Notes: generated by a model from the letters alone, not told the origin. DNA of 64,000 nucleotides from Bradyrhizobium sp. Ec3.3 (GCF_000472925.1 NZ_AXAS01000013.1:62001-126000), one strand, 5' to 3'. Numbered from the stretch's first letter, positions 16,946 to 26,636 are shown. Made by a program: numbers and translations.

Positions 16946-17332
16946 ATGGCTGTGACCGCCGCTGCCCGGAAATCCCGCCTGCAAAACCTGCTCGAAGGTT
17001 TTGCGTTGACCGCGATTCTGCAAAGCTTTCCGACCTTTGCGGCCGCCGCGCTGATGCTCAAGCTCGTCGGCAACAAGGACCTCGTCGGCGACGCCGGCGT
17101 CGCCGTCTTCGTCGTCGGCGCATCGCTGGTCCGCGCGCTGCTCGCGGTGTCGCTGGGGCCGAAGCTGCCGACCCTGTTCCGGATGATCTACGAGCCGAAA
17201 TTCTTCGACGGCCATTTGTCGCTGTCGGACAAGATCACGGAGTGGCGCACGCAGCCCGCGGCCTCGCTGCAACTGCTGACGATCATGTTGATGCTGTCGG
17301 TGCTGGCCGTGGTGGTAGCGAGCGTCGGGTAG
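16946..17332 (+). CDS. hypothetical membrane protein (128 aa)
   Basis: 128 residues with a basic N-terminus and hydrophobic segments at about 20-40 (ALTAILQSFPTFAAAALMLK), 50-70 (GVAVFVVGASLVRALLAVSL) and 107-127 (LLTIMLMLSVLAVVVASVG). CAGGGA precedes the ATG. No recognised family; the last helix ends the protein almost without tail. Confidence 0.72.
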   Translation: MAVTAAARKSRLQNLLEGFALTAILQSFPTFAAAALMLKLVGNKDLVGDAGVAVFVVGASLVRALLAVSLGPKLPTLFRMIYEPKFFDGHLSLSDKITEWRTQPAASLQLLTIMLMLSVLAVVVASVG

Positions 17333-17379
17333 GGTACGATGCGATTGGATGCGGCCGCAAACAGCGTTGCAGGCGCGCT

Positions 17380-17495
17380 CCCTCTCCCACTTGCGGGAGA
17401 GGGCGGGGGAGAGGGTTTTTCCGCAATCAGGATTCTCTGAGTGGAGAGAGCCCCGCGCCGCTTTGCGCCGCGACCTCCCCCGCAAGCGGGAGAGG
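17380..17495. repeat. family B palindromic repeat (copy 2, diverged)
   Basis: Left hairpin CCTCTCCCACTTGCGGGAG-AGG and right hairpin CCTCCCCCGCAAGCGGGAG-AGG with a spacer. Lies between convergent genes. Confidence 0.8.
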
Positions 17496-17516
17496 TAAGG
17501 CGAGTCCGTGGCTCAA

Positions 17517-18218
17517 TCAGACCACGACGGTGGTTGGCGTCCGCAGCCATGCTTCGTGGGTGATCGCCACCATCGACGGCACGTCGATGATGCCGATGCT
17601 GCCCCAGGTGAACATGGCATAGCCGGGCTTGGTGCCGTCCACGCCCGATGGCACGGAGGCGTCGAGCTGATGCGCCAGCCAACTGATGGTGCCGTAGCCG
17701 CACAGGCTCACGCAATGATCCTCGTTGTTGTCCTGTGTGTAGCCGGTGGCGAACCAGCCGGTCTTGAAATTGTGCGCGCGGCAGGTGGTCTCGAGCTGGT
17801 CGGCGGCGACGCCGATCTTGACCGGCCCGTGATACAGCGCACTCTTCAGCACCGCCGGGTTGGTCCAGTCGACCGTGCTCGCGTGGCCGTCATCATAGGA
17901 GTGATCGCTCTGGCTGAAGCCTTCCTTCTGCATGGCCTTCAGCACGTTGATGAGCACCGCGCCCTCGTAGACGCCGTGGGCCTTGGCCCATTTCTCCACC
18001 TCGGCATCGCTGATGAAGATCTCCGGCTTGTGGCAGGCCTTGGCGAAGGCTTCTTCGGCGGTCACGCAGTCGCCATGGACGTCGTTGTGCCAGATCGAAA
18101 GTTTCTTGGGGAAGAACAGGTGATGGGTCGGGACGTGAGCCAGCGCCACATGCGGCATCGCCGCTGCCAGTTCGTGTCGCGGGCTCGGAATCGCACCACG
18201 TTTCACCGCCATTGCCAT
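17517..18218 (-). CDS. papain-like (C1-fold) cysteine protease-like protein
   Basis: 233 residues. Three segments line up with papain-type peptidases: HNDVHGDCVTAEEAFA (nucleophile-loop-like, Cys51), AVLKSALYHGPVKIGVAADQ (the typical LKxALxxGPVxVxIxA strand), and EDHCVSLCGYGT (His168 in the HxVxxxGYG motif). The final motif expected as NSWG reads MFTWG (Trp205), so the active-site Asn appears absent. No secretion signal or propeptide is visible. The ATG at 18218 sits properly spaced from AGAGGAG; the frame could open at a GTG nine bases earlier. Activity uncertain. Confidence 0.65.
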   Translation of the reverse strand: MAMAVKRGAIPSPRHELAAAMPHVALAHVPTHHLFFPKKLSIWHNDVHGDCVTAEEAFAKACHKPEIFISDAEVEKWAKAHGVYEGAVLINVLKAMQKEGFSQSDHSYDDGHASTVDWTNPAVLKSALYHGPVKIGVAADQLETTCRAHNFKTGWFATGYTQDNNEDHCVSLCGYGTISWLAHQLDASVPSGVDGTKPGYAMFTWGSIGIIDVPSMVAITHEAWLRTPTTVVV

Positions 18219-18423
18219 GTCTATCACTCCTCTAAAATGTCCACCCCGGCAATTCGTAATTGAAACGTGGAAATCGTCAGGTGAAGTAGGTCACACCGGC
18301 AAGCCGACTGGTCACACTCTGGCTTCACAAGCGTGTGTGCAAGCAGCGCATGCAAAGTGGAGACGATGTGTCGTTATCGGCTTGGCGCGGCAATGCGTGC
18401 GGGGAGGCGGCAATCTCTCGTCT

Positions 18424-18460
18424 TCATTCCGGGGCGCCGCAAAGCGGCGAGCCCGGAATC
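18424..18460. repeat. family C palindromic repeat (copy 3, half)
   Basis: TCATTCCGGGGCGCCGCAAA followed by GCGGCGAGCCCGGAATC; the closing TGAC is missing. Lies between the papain-like gene's promoter and the uvrB stop. Confidence 0.65.
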
Positions 18461-18502
18461 CATCGCGTCTCTTGCTTCTTGGGTAGAATGCGAGCGCCCA
18501 AC

Positions 18503-21400
18503 CTACCTCTTCTTCCACCCACCCCTTCGCCCCGGCGCTCCTCCCGTCGACTTCGGCGCTGGCCCGAACTCCGGGCCCGACTGCCGCGAGTCGGTGGGCT
18601 GGATGATCCGGCTCGTGCTGCCGAACGGCTTTGACGGCAGCGCGCGGCTCTCGCGATAAGGCAGCGACTCCGGGCCGTGCATCTCGTCGAGATGCGGCTT
18701 GTGGACCTTTGAGCCGCTGCTGCCGCTGGCCTTGAGCGCGGAGCCCACCGTCCTCTTCTTCATGGCGCCGACCGGGAGGTTGGCGGCGTCGCCATATTTC
18801 CTGGTGCCGGCATAGGCGCCGGCCTTGCCCTGCACTGTGCGCTGCTTCGCGGTGGGATCGTCGACCACCGCAAGCTCGGTGGCGCGCAGGCGCTTGACCT
18901 CGTCGCGCAGGCGCGCGGCCTCCTCGAAGTTCAGGTCGGCGGCGGCCTCGCGCATGCGGGTTTCGAGGTCAGCGAGCACGGCTTCAAAGTTGTGGCCGAT
19001 TGAGATGACGTCGTCGGTCATGTCGTGGCCGCCGACCTCGACCAGCACGTGGTCGCGCTCATAGACGGAGTTGAGGATGTCGCCGATCTGTTTCTTCACG
19101 CTCTCCGGCGTGATGCCGTTGGCGTTGTTGTACTCGACCTGCTTTTCGCGGCGGCGGTTGGTCTCGGCGATGGCGCGCTCCATCGAGCCGGTCATCTGGT
19201 CGGCATAGAGGATCACCTTGCCGTCGACGTTGCGCGCGGCGCGGCCGATGGTCTGGATCAGCGAGGTCTCGCTGCGCAGAAAACCTTCCTTGTCGGCGTC
19301 GAGGATCGCAACCAGCGCGCATTCGGGAATGTCGAGGCCCTCGCGCAAGAGGTTGATGCCGACCAGCGCGTCGAAGGCGCCGAGTCGCAAATCGCGGATG
19401 ATCTCGATGCGCTCGATGGTATCGATATCCGAGTGCATGTAGCGCACGCGAATGCCCTGCTCGTGCAAATATTCGGTGAGGTCCTCCGCCATGCGTTTTG
19501 TGAGCACCGTGATCAGTGAGCGATAGCCGGCCTGCGCGGTGGCGCGGACCTCGCCGACGAGGTCGTCGACCTGCGTGCGCGCCGGGCGGATGTCGACGGG
19601 CGGATCGATCAAGCCGGTGGGACGGATCACCTGCTCGACGAATACGCCGCCGCTCTCGTTCAGCTCCCAGCCCGAGGGCGTCGCCGAGACTGCGACCGTT
19701 TGCGGCCGCATCATGTCCCACTCCTCGAACCGCAAGGGGCGGTTGTCCATGCAGGAGGGCAGACGGAAGCCGTATTCGGCGAGCGTTGCCTTGCGGCGGA
19801 AGTCGCCGCGGAACATGGCGCCGATCTGCGGGATGGTGACGTGGCTCTCGTCGGCGAAGATCAGCGCGTTGTCGGGCACGTATTCGAACAGCGTCGGCGG
19901 CGGCTCGCCGGGACGGCGGCCGGTCAGGTAGCGCGAATAGTTCTCGATGCCGGCGCAGCTTCCCGTCGCCTCCATCATCTCGAGATCGAAGGTGGTGCGC
20001 TGCTCCAGCCGCTGCGCTTCTAACAGGCGCCCCTGGTCGTGGAGCTGGTCGAGCCGCTGCTTCAGCTCGAACTTGATCGACTTGATTGCCTGCACCAGCG
20101 TCGGGCGCGGCGTCACATAATGCGAGTTGGCGTACATCTTGATGAATTCGAGCTCGTCCTGCTTGTGGCCGGTGAGCGGGTCGAACTCTTCGATGTTCTC
20201 GATGGTGTCGCCGAACAGATTCACGCGCCAGGCGCGGTCCTCATAGTGCGCCGGGAAGATGTCGATCACATCACCTCGAACACGAAAAGTGCCGCGGGTG
20301 AAGTCGGCCTGCGTGCGCTTGTATTGCAGCGCGACGAGGTCGGCGATGAGCTGGCGCTGGTCGATGCGCTCGCCCTTCTTCAGCGCGAAGGTCATCGCGG
20401 TATAGGTCTCGACCGAACCGATACCGTAGATGCAGGACACCGAGGCGACGATGATGACGTCGTCGCGTTCGAGCAGCGCGCGCGTCGCCGAATGGCGCAT
20501 GCGATCGATCTGCTCGTTGATCGACGAATCCTTCTCGATATAGGTGTCGGTGCGCGGGACGTAGGCTTCGGGCTGGTAATAGTCGTAATACGAGACGAAA
20601 TATTCGACCGCGTTGTCGGGGAAGAAATTCTTGAACTCGCCATAGAGCTGGGCGGCGAGCGTCTTGTTCGGCGCCAGTATCAGGGCAGGGCGCTGCGTCG
20701 CCTCGATCACCTTTGCCATCGTGTAGGTCTTGCCCGAGCCGGTGACGCCGAGCAGCACCTGCGAGCGATCGTTGCGCTCGACGCCTTCGACGAGCTCGGC
20801 GATCGCGGTCGGCTGATCGCCCTTGGGCTGGTATTCCGACTTGATCTCGAAGCGCACGCCGCCTTCGGACTTTTCCGGGCGCGGCGGCCGGTGCGGCGTC
20901 CACACCTTCGTGGAGCCGTCGTCCTTGCGGAACTCCGGTCGTCCCTCGCGGATCAGCGTCTCCAGCGCGTCCGCGGTGGCCTTGACGCCAAGCGCCTCCA
21001 TCTTGCTGCGCGGGGGACGCGCCAGGGCTTCCGCGTCATCCTCCTCCGTGGGCAGTCCGAGCTGACGGGCCAGTTCCGGATCGAGGAACGGCACGGTCGC
21101 GGCGGTGCCATAATTAGCCTGCGGCGCTTCCTCCAACCCCGCGGGGCGATCGGCCGGAAAATCCTTCGGCGTCGACGCTCGTGCGCGATGTGCGGCGGCC
21201 TCGCCGCCGGCGCGGCGGTCGCGCGAATTGTCCGGCGGCGGCTGCAGCCCCGTGGACGAGCCGATGCCGCTCTCGCCGCGATTGATCGCGGGATTGAGCA
21301 GTTCGGCCAGTGCCGGCGCGATCGGCTGCACGTCGGGCCGATGTGCTTTGGATTTCGGGGTTTTGACGGATTTTTCGGGGGGAGCAGGTTTCTTCGCCAT
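18503..21400 (-). CDS. uvrB: excinuclease ABC subunit B
   Basis: 965 residues. UvrB is the damage-verification helicase of nucleotide excision repair. The canonical core begins near residue 182 ([19 protein letters not shown]), Walker A is GVTGSGKT at 218-225, the beta-hairpin region [20 protein letters not shown] follows, then [23 protein letters not shown] and a C-terminal UVR motif ([17 protein letters not shown]). Compared with the usual 670 residues it carries a roughly 180-residue Pro/Ala/Arg-rich N-terminal extension and a 110-residue basic C-terminal tail (GRRGGWKKR). Confidence 0.97.
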   Translation of the reverse strand: MAKKPAPPEKSVKTPKSKAHRPDVQPIAPALAELLNPAINRGESGIGSSTGLQPPPDNSRDRRAGGEAAAHRARASTPKDFPADRPAGLEEAPQANYGTAATVPFLDPELARQLGLPTEEDDAEALARPPRSKMEALGVKATADALETLIREGRPEFRKDDGSTKVWTPHRPPRPEKSEGGVRFEIKSEYQPKGDQPTAIAELVEGVERNDRSQVLLGVTGSGKTYTMAKVIEATQRPALILAPNKTLAAQLYGEFKNFFPDNAVEYFVSYYDYYQPEAYVPRTDTYIEKDSSINEQIDRMRHSATRALLERDDVIIVASVSCIYGIGSVETYTAMTFALKKGERIDQRQLIADLVALQYKRTQADFTRGTFRVRGDVIDIFPAHYEDRAWRVNLFGDTIENIEEFDPLTGHKQDELEFIKMYANSHYVTPRPTLVQAIKSIKFELKQRLDQLHDQGRLLEAQRLEQRTTFDLEMMEATGSCAGIENYSRYLTGRRPGEPPPTLFEYVPDNALIFADESHVTIPQIGAMFRGDFRRKATLAEYGFRLPSCMDNRPLRFEEWDMMRPQTVAVSATPSGWELNESGGVFVEQVIRPTGLIDPPVDIRPARTQVDDLVGEVRATAQAGYRSLITVLTKRMAEDLTEYLHEQGIRVRYMHSDIDTIERIEIIRDLRLGAFDALVGINLLREGLDIPECALVAILDADKEGFLRSETSLIQTIGRAARNVDGKVILYADQMTGSMERAIAETNRRREKQVEYNNANGITPESVKKQIGDILNSVYERDHVLVEVGGHDMTDDVISIGHNFEAVLADLETRMREAAADLNFEEAARLRDEVKRLRATELAVVDDPTAKQRTVQGKAGAYAGTRKYGDAANLPVGAMKKRTVGSALKASGSSGSKVHKPHLDEMHGPESLPYRESRALPSKPFGSTSRIIQPTDSRQSGPEFGPAPKSTGGAPGRRGGWKKR

Positions 21401-21487
21401 CCTCCGAATATGGGACGAGTCCGCCGCACAGGAAAGGGCGAATGCCCCTGCTCGGGTCAGCCTGCTGACAGCAGGTTGGCAGCAGGC

Positions 21488-21718
21488 TCACGCCGCCGGC
21501 AGCGAGCCGCCGTCTTCGCTCAGCGCTTGCGGTGGGACGATGTCGAGATGGATCCCGCCACAATGGGTGCAGCGCATGGTCCAGTACTCGCAGTCGGCGC
21601 GGCCGCTGATCACCCGGAGCACGGCGAGCTCGCCGGCGCATTCCGGGCAGCTCGACAGCACGGATCGGTGACAGGATTGGGCCAGCGGTTGCGTCTCTTC
21701 GAACTCGATCTGCGACAT
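21488..21718 (-). CDS. small zinc-ribbon-like protein (76 aa)
   Basis: 76 residues from the ATG at 21718 (MSQIEFEETQPLAQSCHRSV), preceded by CGAGGA. Two Cys pairs, SCPECAGEL and MRCTHCGG, suggest a zinc ribbon that could bind nucleic acid or a protein partner. A longer frame to 21940 has no start signal and reads like an antisense of its neighbour. Function unknown. Confidence 0.75.
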   Translation of the reverse strand: MSQIEFEETQPLAQSCHRSVLSSCPECAGELAVLRVISGRADCEYWTMRCTHCGGIHLDIVPPQALSEDGGSLPAA

Positions 21719-21765
21719 GACTTCAGTCCTCGTTTCGCCAGCGCGCTGTGTCAAAAATATCCCGG

Positions 21766-21996
21766 TCAAAATCCCTCGTCGTCGTGCTCCGTCCGCCGGC
21801 GGAAGCGGTCGATATGGTGCTTGGCATCGGCGATCGCGGCTTCCGGATCGGGCCAGGCGAAACCGACCTCCATTGCCGGAAACAGCACGCCGTCGATGGC
21901 GAGAAGGCTTAAGTCGGCTCGCCGGATGCGGGCATGCCACAGGCCCTTGCCAGCCTCGAACGATTCGATGTCAAAGCCGTCGTAAAGCGTCGTCAT
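21766..21996 (-). CDS. conserved hypothetical protein (76 aa)
   Basis: 76 residues: MTTLYDGFDIESFEAGKGLW, HARIRRADLSLLAIDGVLFP, a WPDPEAAIADAKHHIDRF helix, ending HDDEGF. The strand-strand-helix order resembles small single-domain proteins of the double-stranded-beta type, but I know no family name. The ATG at 21996 follows GGGGAC. The zinc-ribbon gene lies 47 bases downstream, so the two may be co-transcribed. Confidence 0.72.
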   Translation of the reverse strand: MTTLYDGFDIESFEAGKGLWHARIRRADLSLLAIDGVLFPAMEVGFAWPDPEAAIADAKHHIDRFRRRTEHDDEGF

Positions 21997-22088
21997 TCGT
22001 AGTCCCCAATTTCTCGTTGGAGGGTTAGGAGACCACGTCCGCGCGAAAGCGCGTGTGAAGCCGTTCACACGGAGGCGGCTTTTTCGCC

Positions 22089-23003
22089 TCAGGCGCGCGC
22101 GGCGAGGCGCGCGCCCTTGCGTGGGCGCACGGCAGGTTCCGCGGCGGTGCGCATGATCCAGCGGCGGAACGCGGCAAAGTCGCGCTGCTCGGTCTGGAAG
22201 CTGCGATACACCAGATACCAGCGCATGCCCTTGGGCACCGAGAGGTCGAACGGTGCCACCAGCCGGCCGGCGGCGAGATCGTCGTCGATATAGGGGCGGA
22301 TGCCCATCGCGATGCCGAGCCCGTCGACGGCGGCCTGCAAGGCCTGGCCGTAGAACTCGAACTCGGGCCCGCGCGCGGTGACGCGGCTGACATTCGCCGC
22401 CTTCAGCCAAAGCGGCCAGTCCTCCGGCGAATGCGCGACGCGGATCAGGCTCGGGCCCTTGAGGTCGGCCGGCCGCTTCAGGGATGTGGCCAGGCGAGGT
22501 ACGCAGACCGGCGTGAGGTCGCCGGCGAACAGCGGCTCGGCGACCAGTCCCGGCCAGTCACCGGTGCCGAGCTTGATGCCGCAGCTCCAGTCCTCGCCGA
22601 ACGGCACCGCCGCGCCGCCGGTGGTGAAGCGCACCTCGATATCCGGCTCCTCGCTGCGGAACTCGGAAAGACGCGGGATCAGCCAGCGCATTGCAAAGGT
22701 GTGGCCGACGCCGATGGTGAGCACGCGCACGCTGGAGGGTGCCGTCACCTGCGCAGTGAGGCTTGCCAGCGCATCGAAGATCGGTGTCAGCCCGCTCTGA
22801 TAGGCGCGGCCCGCTTGCGTCGGCACGAGCTTGTTGGCCTTGCGCTCGAACAGCGCGACGCCGAGGCGCTCCTCGAGCAGGTGCACCATGCGGCTGACCG
22901 CGGCGGCGGAGACGCTCAGCTCGACGCCTGCCGCGGCAAAGCTGCCGGTCCGCGCCGTTGCCTCGAATGCCTTGATGCCGTTGAGAAAGAGCAGCCGTCG
23001 CAA
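22089..23003 (-). CDS. LysR family transcriptional regulator (GcvA-like)
   Basis: 304 residues. N-terminal winged helix-turn-helix (LNGIKAFEATARTGSFAAAG, AAAVSRMVHLLEERLGVALF) and a C-terminal effector-binding domain of the GcvA/AmpR subgroup. No ATG fits the domain boundary; a TTG at 23003, 8 bases after GAGGG, gives LRRLLFLNGIKAFE, the expected N-terminus, so I chose it (an upstream frame reaches 23111). Divergent from the TauE/SafE gene, which it may control; the intergenic gap contains a family B repeat. Confidence 0.87.
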   Translation of the reverse strand: MRRLLFLNGIKAFEATARTGSFAAAGVELSVSAAAVSRMVHLLEERLGVALFERKANKLVPTQAGRAYQSGLTPIFDALASLTAQVTAPSSVRVLTIGVGHTFAMRWLIPRLSEFRSEEPDIEVRFTTGGAAVPFGEDWSCGIKLGTGDWPGLVAEPLFAGDLTPVCVPRLATSLKRPADLKGPSLIRVAHSPEDWPLWLKAANVSRVTARGPEFEFYGQALQAAVDGLGIAMGIRPYIDDDLAAGRLVAPFDLSVPKGMRWYLVYRSFQTEQRDFAAFRRWIMRTAAEPAVRPRKGARLAARA

Positions 23004-23115
23004 GCGCCGTACCCTCAGGAAAGCTGATGCCAGGCCAAGATAACTCAGTTTGCGTGAGTTCCACAAGCGAGGCACAAGAATTGAAGGCGATTTTCGCGAC
23101 GCGTGCTGCACTTCA

Positions 23116-23250
23116 CCTCGCCCCGTTCTTACGGGGAGAGGTCGATCGCGAAGCGATCGGGTGAGGGGAGTCTCCGCGAGTCCTTCTCGCGCCGAATTCG
23201 CGGAAGCAGCCCCTCACCCCACCCTCTCCTCGCGACAGCGGGGCAAGGGA
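23116..23250. repeat. family B repeat, REPIN-like pair (copy 3)
   Basis: Left: CCTCGCCCCGTTCTTACGGG-GAGAGG, GATCGCGAAGCGATC, GGTGAGGGG. Right, inverted: CCCCTCACCCCACC then a hairpin CTCTCCTCGCGACAGCGGGG. The two halves face each other with a spacer of about 45 bases. Lies in the LysR/TauE divergent promoter region. Confidence 0.85.
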
Positions 23251-23303
23251 GAACTAGCAATTTGCGTCCCTTACTCGCAGAGCCCAACGCTGGAGATTTT
23301 CTC

Positions 23304-24083
23304 GTGACGCCCATCATGATCGCTGCCCTCGGATTACTGATGGTCGCCACGGCGTTCCTGTCGGGGCTGTTCGGCATGGCGGGCGGGCTGATCCTGATCG
23401 GCGTGCTGCTGGCGCTGATGCCGCTGCCGACCGCGATGGTGCTGCATGCGATCACGCAGATGGCCTCGAACGGCTGGCGCGCATTCCTGTGGCGGGCGCA
23501 TATCCGCTGGCGGCCGGTGTTCGTCTATCTGATCGGCTGCGCGCTGGCCTTGGCGCTCTGGTCGATCACGCGCTACGTGCCGGACAAGCCGGTCGCGCTG
23601 CTGCTGCTCGGCGTGACGCCGTTCATGGCGCGGATGATGCCGGCAGGCATCAAGCCCAACCCCGACAGCATCTGGCAGGGCACGTTCTACGGCTCGATCT
23701 GCATGGGCCTGATGCTGATGACCGGCGTTTCGGGTCCATTGATGGACACCTTCTTCCTCGGCGGCAAGTTCGGCCGGCGCGAGATCGTGGCGACGAAAGC
23801 GACCTGCCAGGTCGCGAGCCATTTCACGAAGCTGCTTTATTTCGGCGGCATCATCGATCAGGCGGCGACGCTCGATCCGGTGCTCGCGGGGGTCGCGATC
23901 GCGGCCTCGATGCTCGGCACCTCGCTGGCGCGGCGCCTCCTGGAGGCGATGACCGACCAGCAATACCGCGTCTGGGCGACGCGGCTGATCACCACGATCG
24001 CCTGCTACTACATCGCCTATGGAAGCTGGCTGCTGGTCCGTACGCCCGTGATGGCGGCCTTTGAGAACGGAGGTGTGCAATGA
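23304..24083 (+). CDS. TauE/SafE (TSUP) family membrane permease
   Basis: 259 residues from a GTG at 23304 (GGAG 9 bases before; an ATG at 23316 is the alternative). Multiple hydrophobic helices with the family's N-terminal GLFGMAGGLILIGVLL motif and the internal repeat motif TGVSGPLMDTFFLGG. The superfamily moves sulfite, sulfonates or other organic anions across the inner membrane; direction and substrate are unknown. Overlaps the next small gene by ATGA. Confidence 0.88.
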   Translation: MTPIMIAALGLLMVATAFLSGLFGMAGGLILIGVLLALMPLPTAMVLHAITQMASNGWRAFLWRAHIRWRPVFVYLIGCALALALWSITRYVPDKPVALLLLGVTPFMARMMPAGIKPNPDSIWQGTFYGSICMGLMLMTGVSGPLMDTFFLGGKFGRREIVATKATCQVASHFTKLLYFGGIIDQAATLDPVLAGVAIAASMLGTSLARRLLEAMTDQQYRVWATRLITTIACYYIAYGSWLLVRTPVMAAFENGGVQ

Positions 24084-24310
24084 CTGACGGCGCAGACCCG
24101 CTGGTGCTCGATTTCGTCGAATGGATCGCGCGCGAGCCGCGCGCCTATGCCGAGGTGATTTCGACCTGGAAGACCTCCTGCCCGCGCCTGACGATCTGGG
24201 AAGACGCCGCCGACCGCGGCTATGTCGCGCGGGAGACGCTGCCCGGCATGGGCCTGATCATCGCAGTGACGGAGGACGGCGAGAAGTTGCTGCGCGCGAA
24301 CGGACGGTAA
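24080..24310 (+). CDS. small protein coupled to the permease (76 aa)
   Basis: 76 residues, soluble: MTDGADPLVLDFVEWIAREP, RAYAEVISTWKTSCPRLTIW, EDAADRGYV and a final VTEDGEKLLRANGR. The ending, ExGxxLL, and the helical pattern resemble a winged-helix fold (inference). It overlaps the permease stop by 4 bases, so its role is probably tied to the transporter. Confidence 0.78.
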   Translation: MTDGADPLVLDFVEWIAREPRAYAEVISTWKTSCPRLTIWEDAADRGYVARETLPGMGLIIAVTEDGEKLLRANGR

Positions 24311-24355
24311 TTGAACCCATTCCCTCCACACCACCACCAAGGGCTGGAGGGACGC

Positions 24356-25336
24356 ATGATACACCCGCAGTTTGACACCATCCGCCGTGCCGGGACGTTC
24401 GCCGCCGCGTTCGCCGCCCTCGCACTTCACACCGCCTGCGCCGCAGAGCCGCCCGAGCGTCCCTTCGATCCGCCGGTCGGCAGCCGCTGGATCATCGAAA
24501 CCGAAACCAGCACCGACGAGGCCAGGGCGGAGGGCGGCACGCGGAATTCGCTGCTCAAGTCGCGTGCCGAGATGACCTTCGATGCGAAGGTCGCCGACGG
24601 TTTTCGCATCACCTATGTCCATCGCGGCACCACGGCGGAGGGCAACGATCCGACGCTGCCGCTGGTGCGTTCCGTCGCGAAGGCGCTCGACGATGTCCCG
24701 ATCAAGGTCACCACCGATGTGCACGGCAGGCCGGTGCGTGTCGACAATCTCGATGAGGCCAAGGCCGCCGTGCGCAGGATGGCCGGCAGCCTCACTGAGC
24801 CGTACAAGGACAAGCCGCAGCTTGTCGCCCTGCTCAACCAGATCATGGCGGGCTTCGTTGAAGTTGACGCCGACAAGGCCGCGACCAGCTACGTCGAAGA
24901 TTTGCCGCAACTGGCAAAAGCGCAGGTGACCGGCATGAAGCGGGGCGAGGTCAGGCGCTCGACCGATACGGTCGATAGTCCGCTCGGCGGCGGTGCGATG
25001 AAATCCAACGCCAGCTTCGAGCTGACCGAGGCGGATGCTGCCACCGGCAAGCGCACCTATGTCAACACCACCTCTTACGACGCCGCAGCGTTGAAGGAGT
25101 TCACGCAGTCGCTGATGAAGAAGCTGATGGCCGCCGCCGGCAACAGCGCGACGCCGCAGCAGATCGACGACATCGTCAAGCAGATGGTGCTCTCGCTCGA
25201 CGAGCGCGCTGTGCTCGAGGTCGAGGACGGCATGACGCGCAAGATCACCGACAAGTCCGTGACCTCGGCGCGCGCGCTCGGCCGGAGCATGCAGAAGACC
25301 GAAGTCAGAACCATCACAGTGACGCCGGCGCAGTGA
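24356..25336 (+). CDS. exported protein of unknown function
   Basis: 326 residues from the ATG at 24356, after GGAGGG. The signal peptide spans about 1-35 (FAAAFAALALHTACAAEPP). The mature part has the beta-rich look of a DUF-type periplasmic protein: VGSRWIIETETSTDEARAEG, FRITYVHRGTTAEGNDPTLP, and a helical stretch near 225-260 (ALKEFTQSLMKKLMAAAG). No family recognised. Downstream of the permease pair by 45 bases and could be co-transcribed. Confidence 0.75.
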   Translation: MIHPQFDTIRRAGTFAAAFAALALHTACAAEPPERPFDPPVGSRWIIETETSTDEARAEGGTRNSLLKSRAEMTFDAKVADGFRITYVHRGTTAEGNDPTLPLVRSVAKALDDVPIKVTTDVHGRPVRVDNLDEAKAAVRRMAGSLTEPYKDKPQLVALLNQIMAGFVEVDADKAATSYVEDLPQLAKAQVTGMKRGEVRRSTDTVDSPLGGGAMKSNASFELTEADAATGKRTYVNTTSYDAAALKEFTQSLMKKLMAAAGNSATPQQIDDIVKQMVLSLDERAVLEVEDGMTRKITDKSVTSARALGRSMQKTEVRTITVTPAQ

Positions 25337-25445
25337 GTAAAGCGAAGCAAGAATTTCGCTGCCGCGGCAATCTGGATTGCTACTTCACTTGCGCTCCTTG
25401 CGGTGACGGTTACTCTCTCCGCTAATCACAGCAGCGGGGCCACTC

Positions 25446-26141
25446 ATGTCACTCAAACTCTTCGAACTCGTCGGCACCGACGCCGGGCGGCCCTTCAGTC
25501 CGTATTGCTGGCGCACGCGCATGGCGCTTGCGCATAAGGGTCTCGCCGCCGACACGCTGCCCTGGCGCTTCACCGAGAAAGCCGCGATCACGGCGCACGG
25601 CTCGGAAAGGGTTCCGGTGCTGCTGCACGACGACAGGCCGGTCGTCGATTCCTGGACCATTGCCAACTATCTCGAAGACACCTTTCCCGATCGTCCGTCG
25701 CTGTTCGGCGGGGAGGGCGGCCGCGCCATGGCGCGGATGCTGAACGGATGGGGCGACATCGCGATCGTCGGCGGCATCTTTCCGTTGATCATCGCCGACA
25801 TTTCGAAGAACCTGGCACAGGTCGATGCGGATTATTTCCGCCGGACGCGTGAAGCGCGCTTCGGCAAGCCGCTGGAGGAGATCATGGCGAGCCGCGACAC
25901 CGCCGTCGTTGCCTTCCGCAAATCGCTCGACATCATGCGTCTCACCCTGAAGACGCAAGCCTTCCTCGGCGGCAGCGCGCCGAACTATGCCGACTACATC
26001 GTGTTCGGCGGATTCCAATGGGCGCGCGTGGTGAGCCCGTTCAAGCTGCTGGAGATTGACGATCCCGTCTACGCCTGGCGCGAAAAGCTGCTCGACGCGT
26101 TCGACGGCATGGCGCGCAACTCGCCGGGCCACCCGGTGTAG
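25446..26141 (+). CDS. glutathione S-transferase, LigE-like
   Basis: 231 residues. The N-terminal thioredoxin-like domain has FSPYCWRTRMALAHKGL and SERVPVLLHDDRPVVDSWTI, which match the beta-etherase (LigE) type of GST rather than the usual classes; the C-terminal all-helical domain follows from about 90. LigE cleaves beta-aryl ethers of lignin, but many relatives have unknown substrates. No aromatic-degradation genes lie beside it, so the substrate is undetermined. Confidence 0.85.
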   Translation: MSLKLFELVGTDAGRPFSPYCWRTRMALAHKGLAADTLPWRFTEKAAITAHGSERVPVLLHDDRPVVDSWTIANYLEDTFPDRPSLFGGEGGRAMARMLNGWGDIAIVGGIFPLIIADISKNLAQVDADYFRRTREARFGKPLEEIMASRDTAVVAFRKSLDIMRLTLKTQAFLGGSAPNYADYIVFGGFQWARVVSPFKLLEIDDPVYAWREKLLDAFDGMARNSPGHPV

Positions 26142-26153
26142 AACCCGCGCCGG

Positions 26154-26636
26154 TCACCCCGCGCAGGCTTTCGCGATCACGCGCTCGTTCCTGACGACAG
26201 CTTCGACCATCTTGCGTGCGACGTTGTTCAGGTCCGACAGCTTCAGATAGCCTTGCGCATAGGCTTCCTGGGTCAGTCGATCGATGCGCTGGTCCTCTCC
26301 CGTCGACCATTGCCTGGCGATGTAGTCAGCGCCGGGCTTGCCGAATGTTTCGGGATAGCGCTCCATCTGGTTCTGGCGCTGATAGTAGTATTCGTTGAGG
26401 CCGCCGATGAACTGCTTGCGGCCGTCGTCTGTGCAGCGAGCCCCATAGGGACGTTCCAGCGCAGCGATTGCGTCGGCACGCTGGCTCACTCTGGCGTCAA
26501 CCGAATATTTCTCGCTGCTGCCATACCCTGGACCGTCGCTTGCGGGTGCTTGCGGGGCCTTCGGCTCCGGCGCAAACGCCCACGCCGCGACCTGCACAAC
26601 GACGATCGCCCAGACGACGAACCAGATGCGGCTCAT
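26154..26636 (-). CDS. membrane-anchored hypothetical protein (160 aa)
   Basis: 160 residues from the ATG at 26636: an N-terminal anchor MSRIWFVVWAIVVVQVAAWA, a Pro-rich linker, then a helical periplasmic domain with two Cys (GARCTDDGRK and the final AKACAG) that could form a disulfide. Motifs include FIGGLNEYYYQRQNQMERYP. Unknown function. The start overlaps the preceding stop (ATGA), so it is coupled to the gene at 26633-27229. Confidence 0.75.
   Translation of the reverse strand: MSRIWFVVWAIVVVQVAAWAFAPEPKAPQAPASDGPGYGSSEKYSVDARVSQRADAIAALERPYGARCTDDGRKQFIGGLNEYYYQRQNQMERYPETFGKPGADYIARQWSTGEDQRIDRLTQEAYAQGYLKLSDLNNVARKMVEAVVRNERVIAKACAG

Noticed and set aside
20039..21985. 648-codon plus-strand open frame opposite uvrB
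   Set aside because: No domain, no ribosome-binding site; it is antisense to the conserved helicase core.
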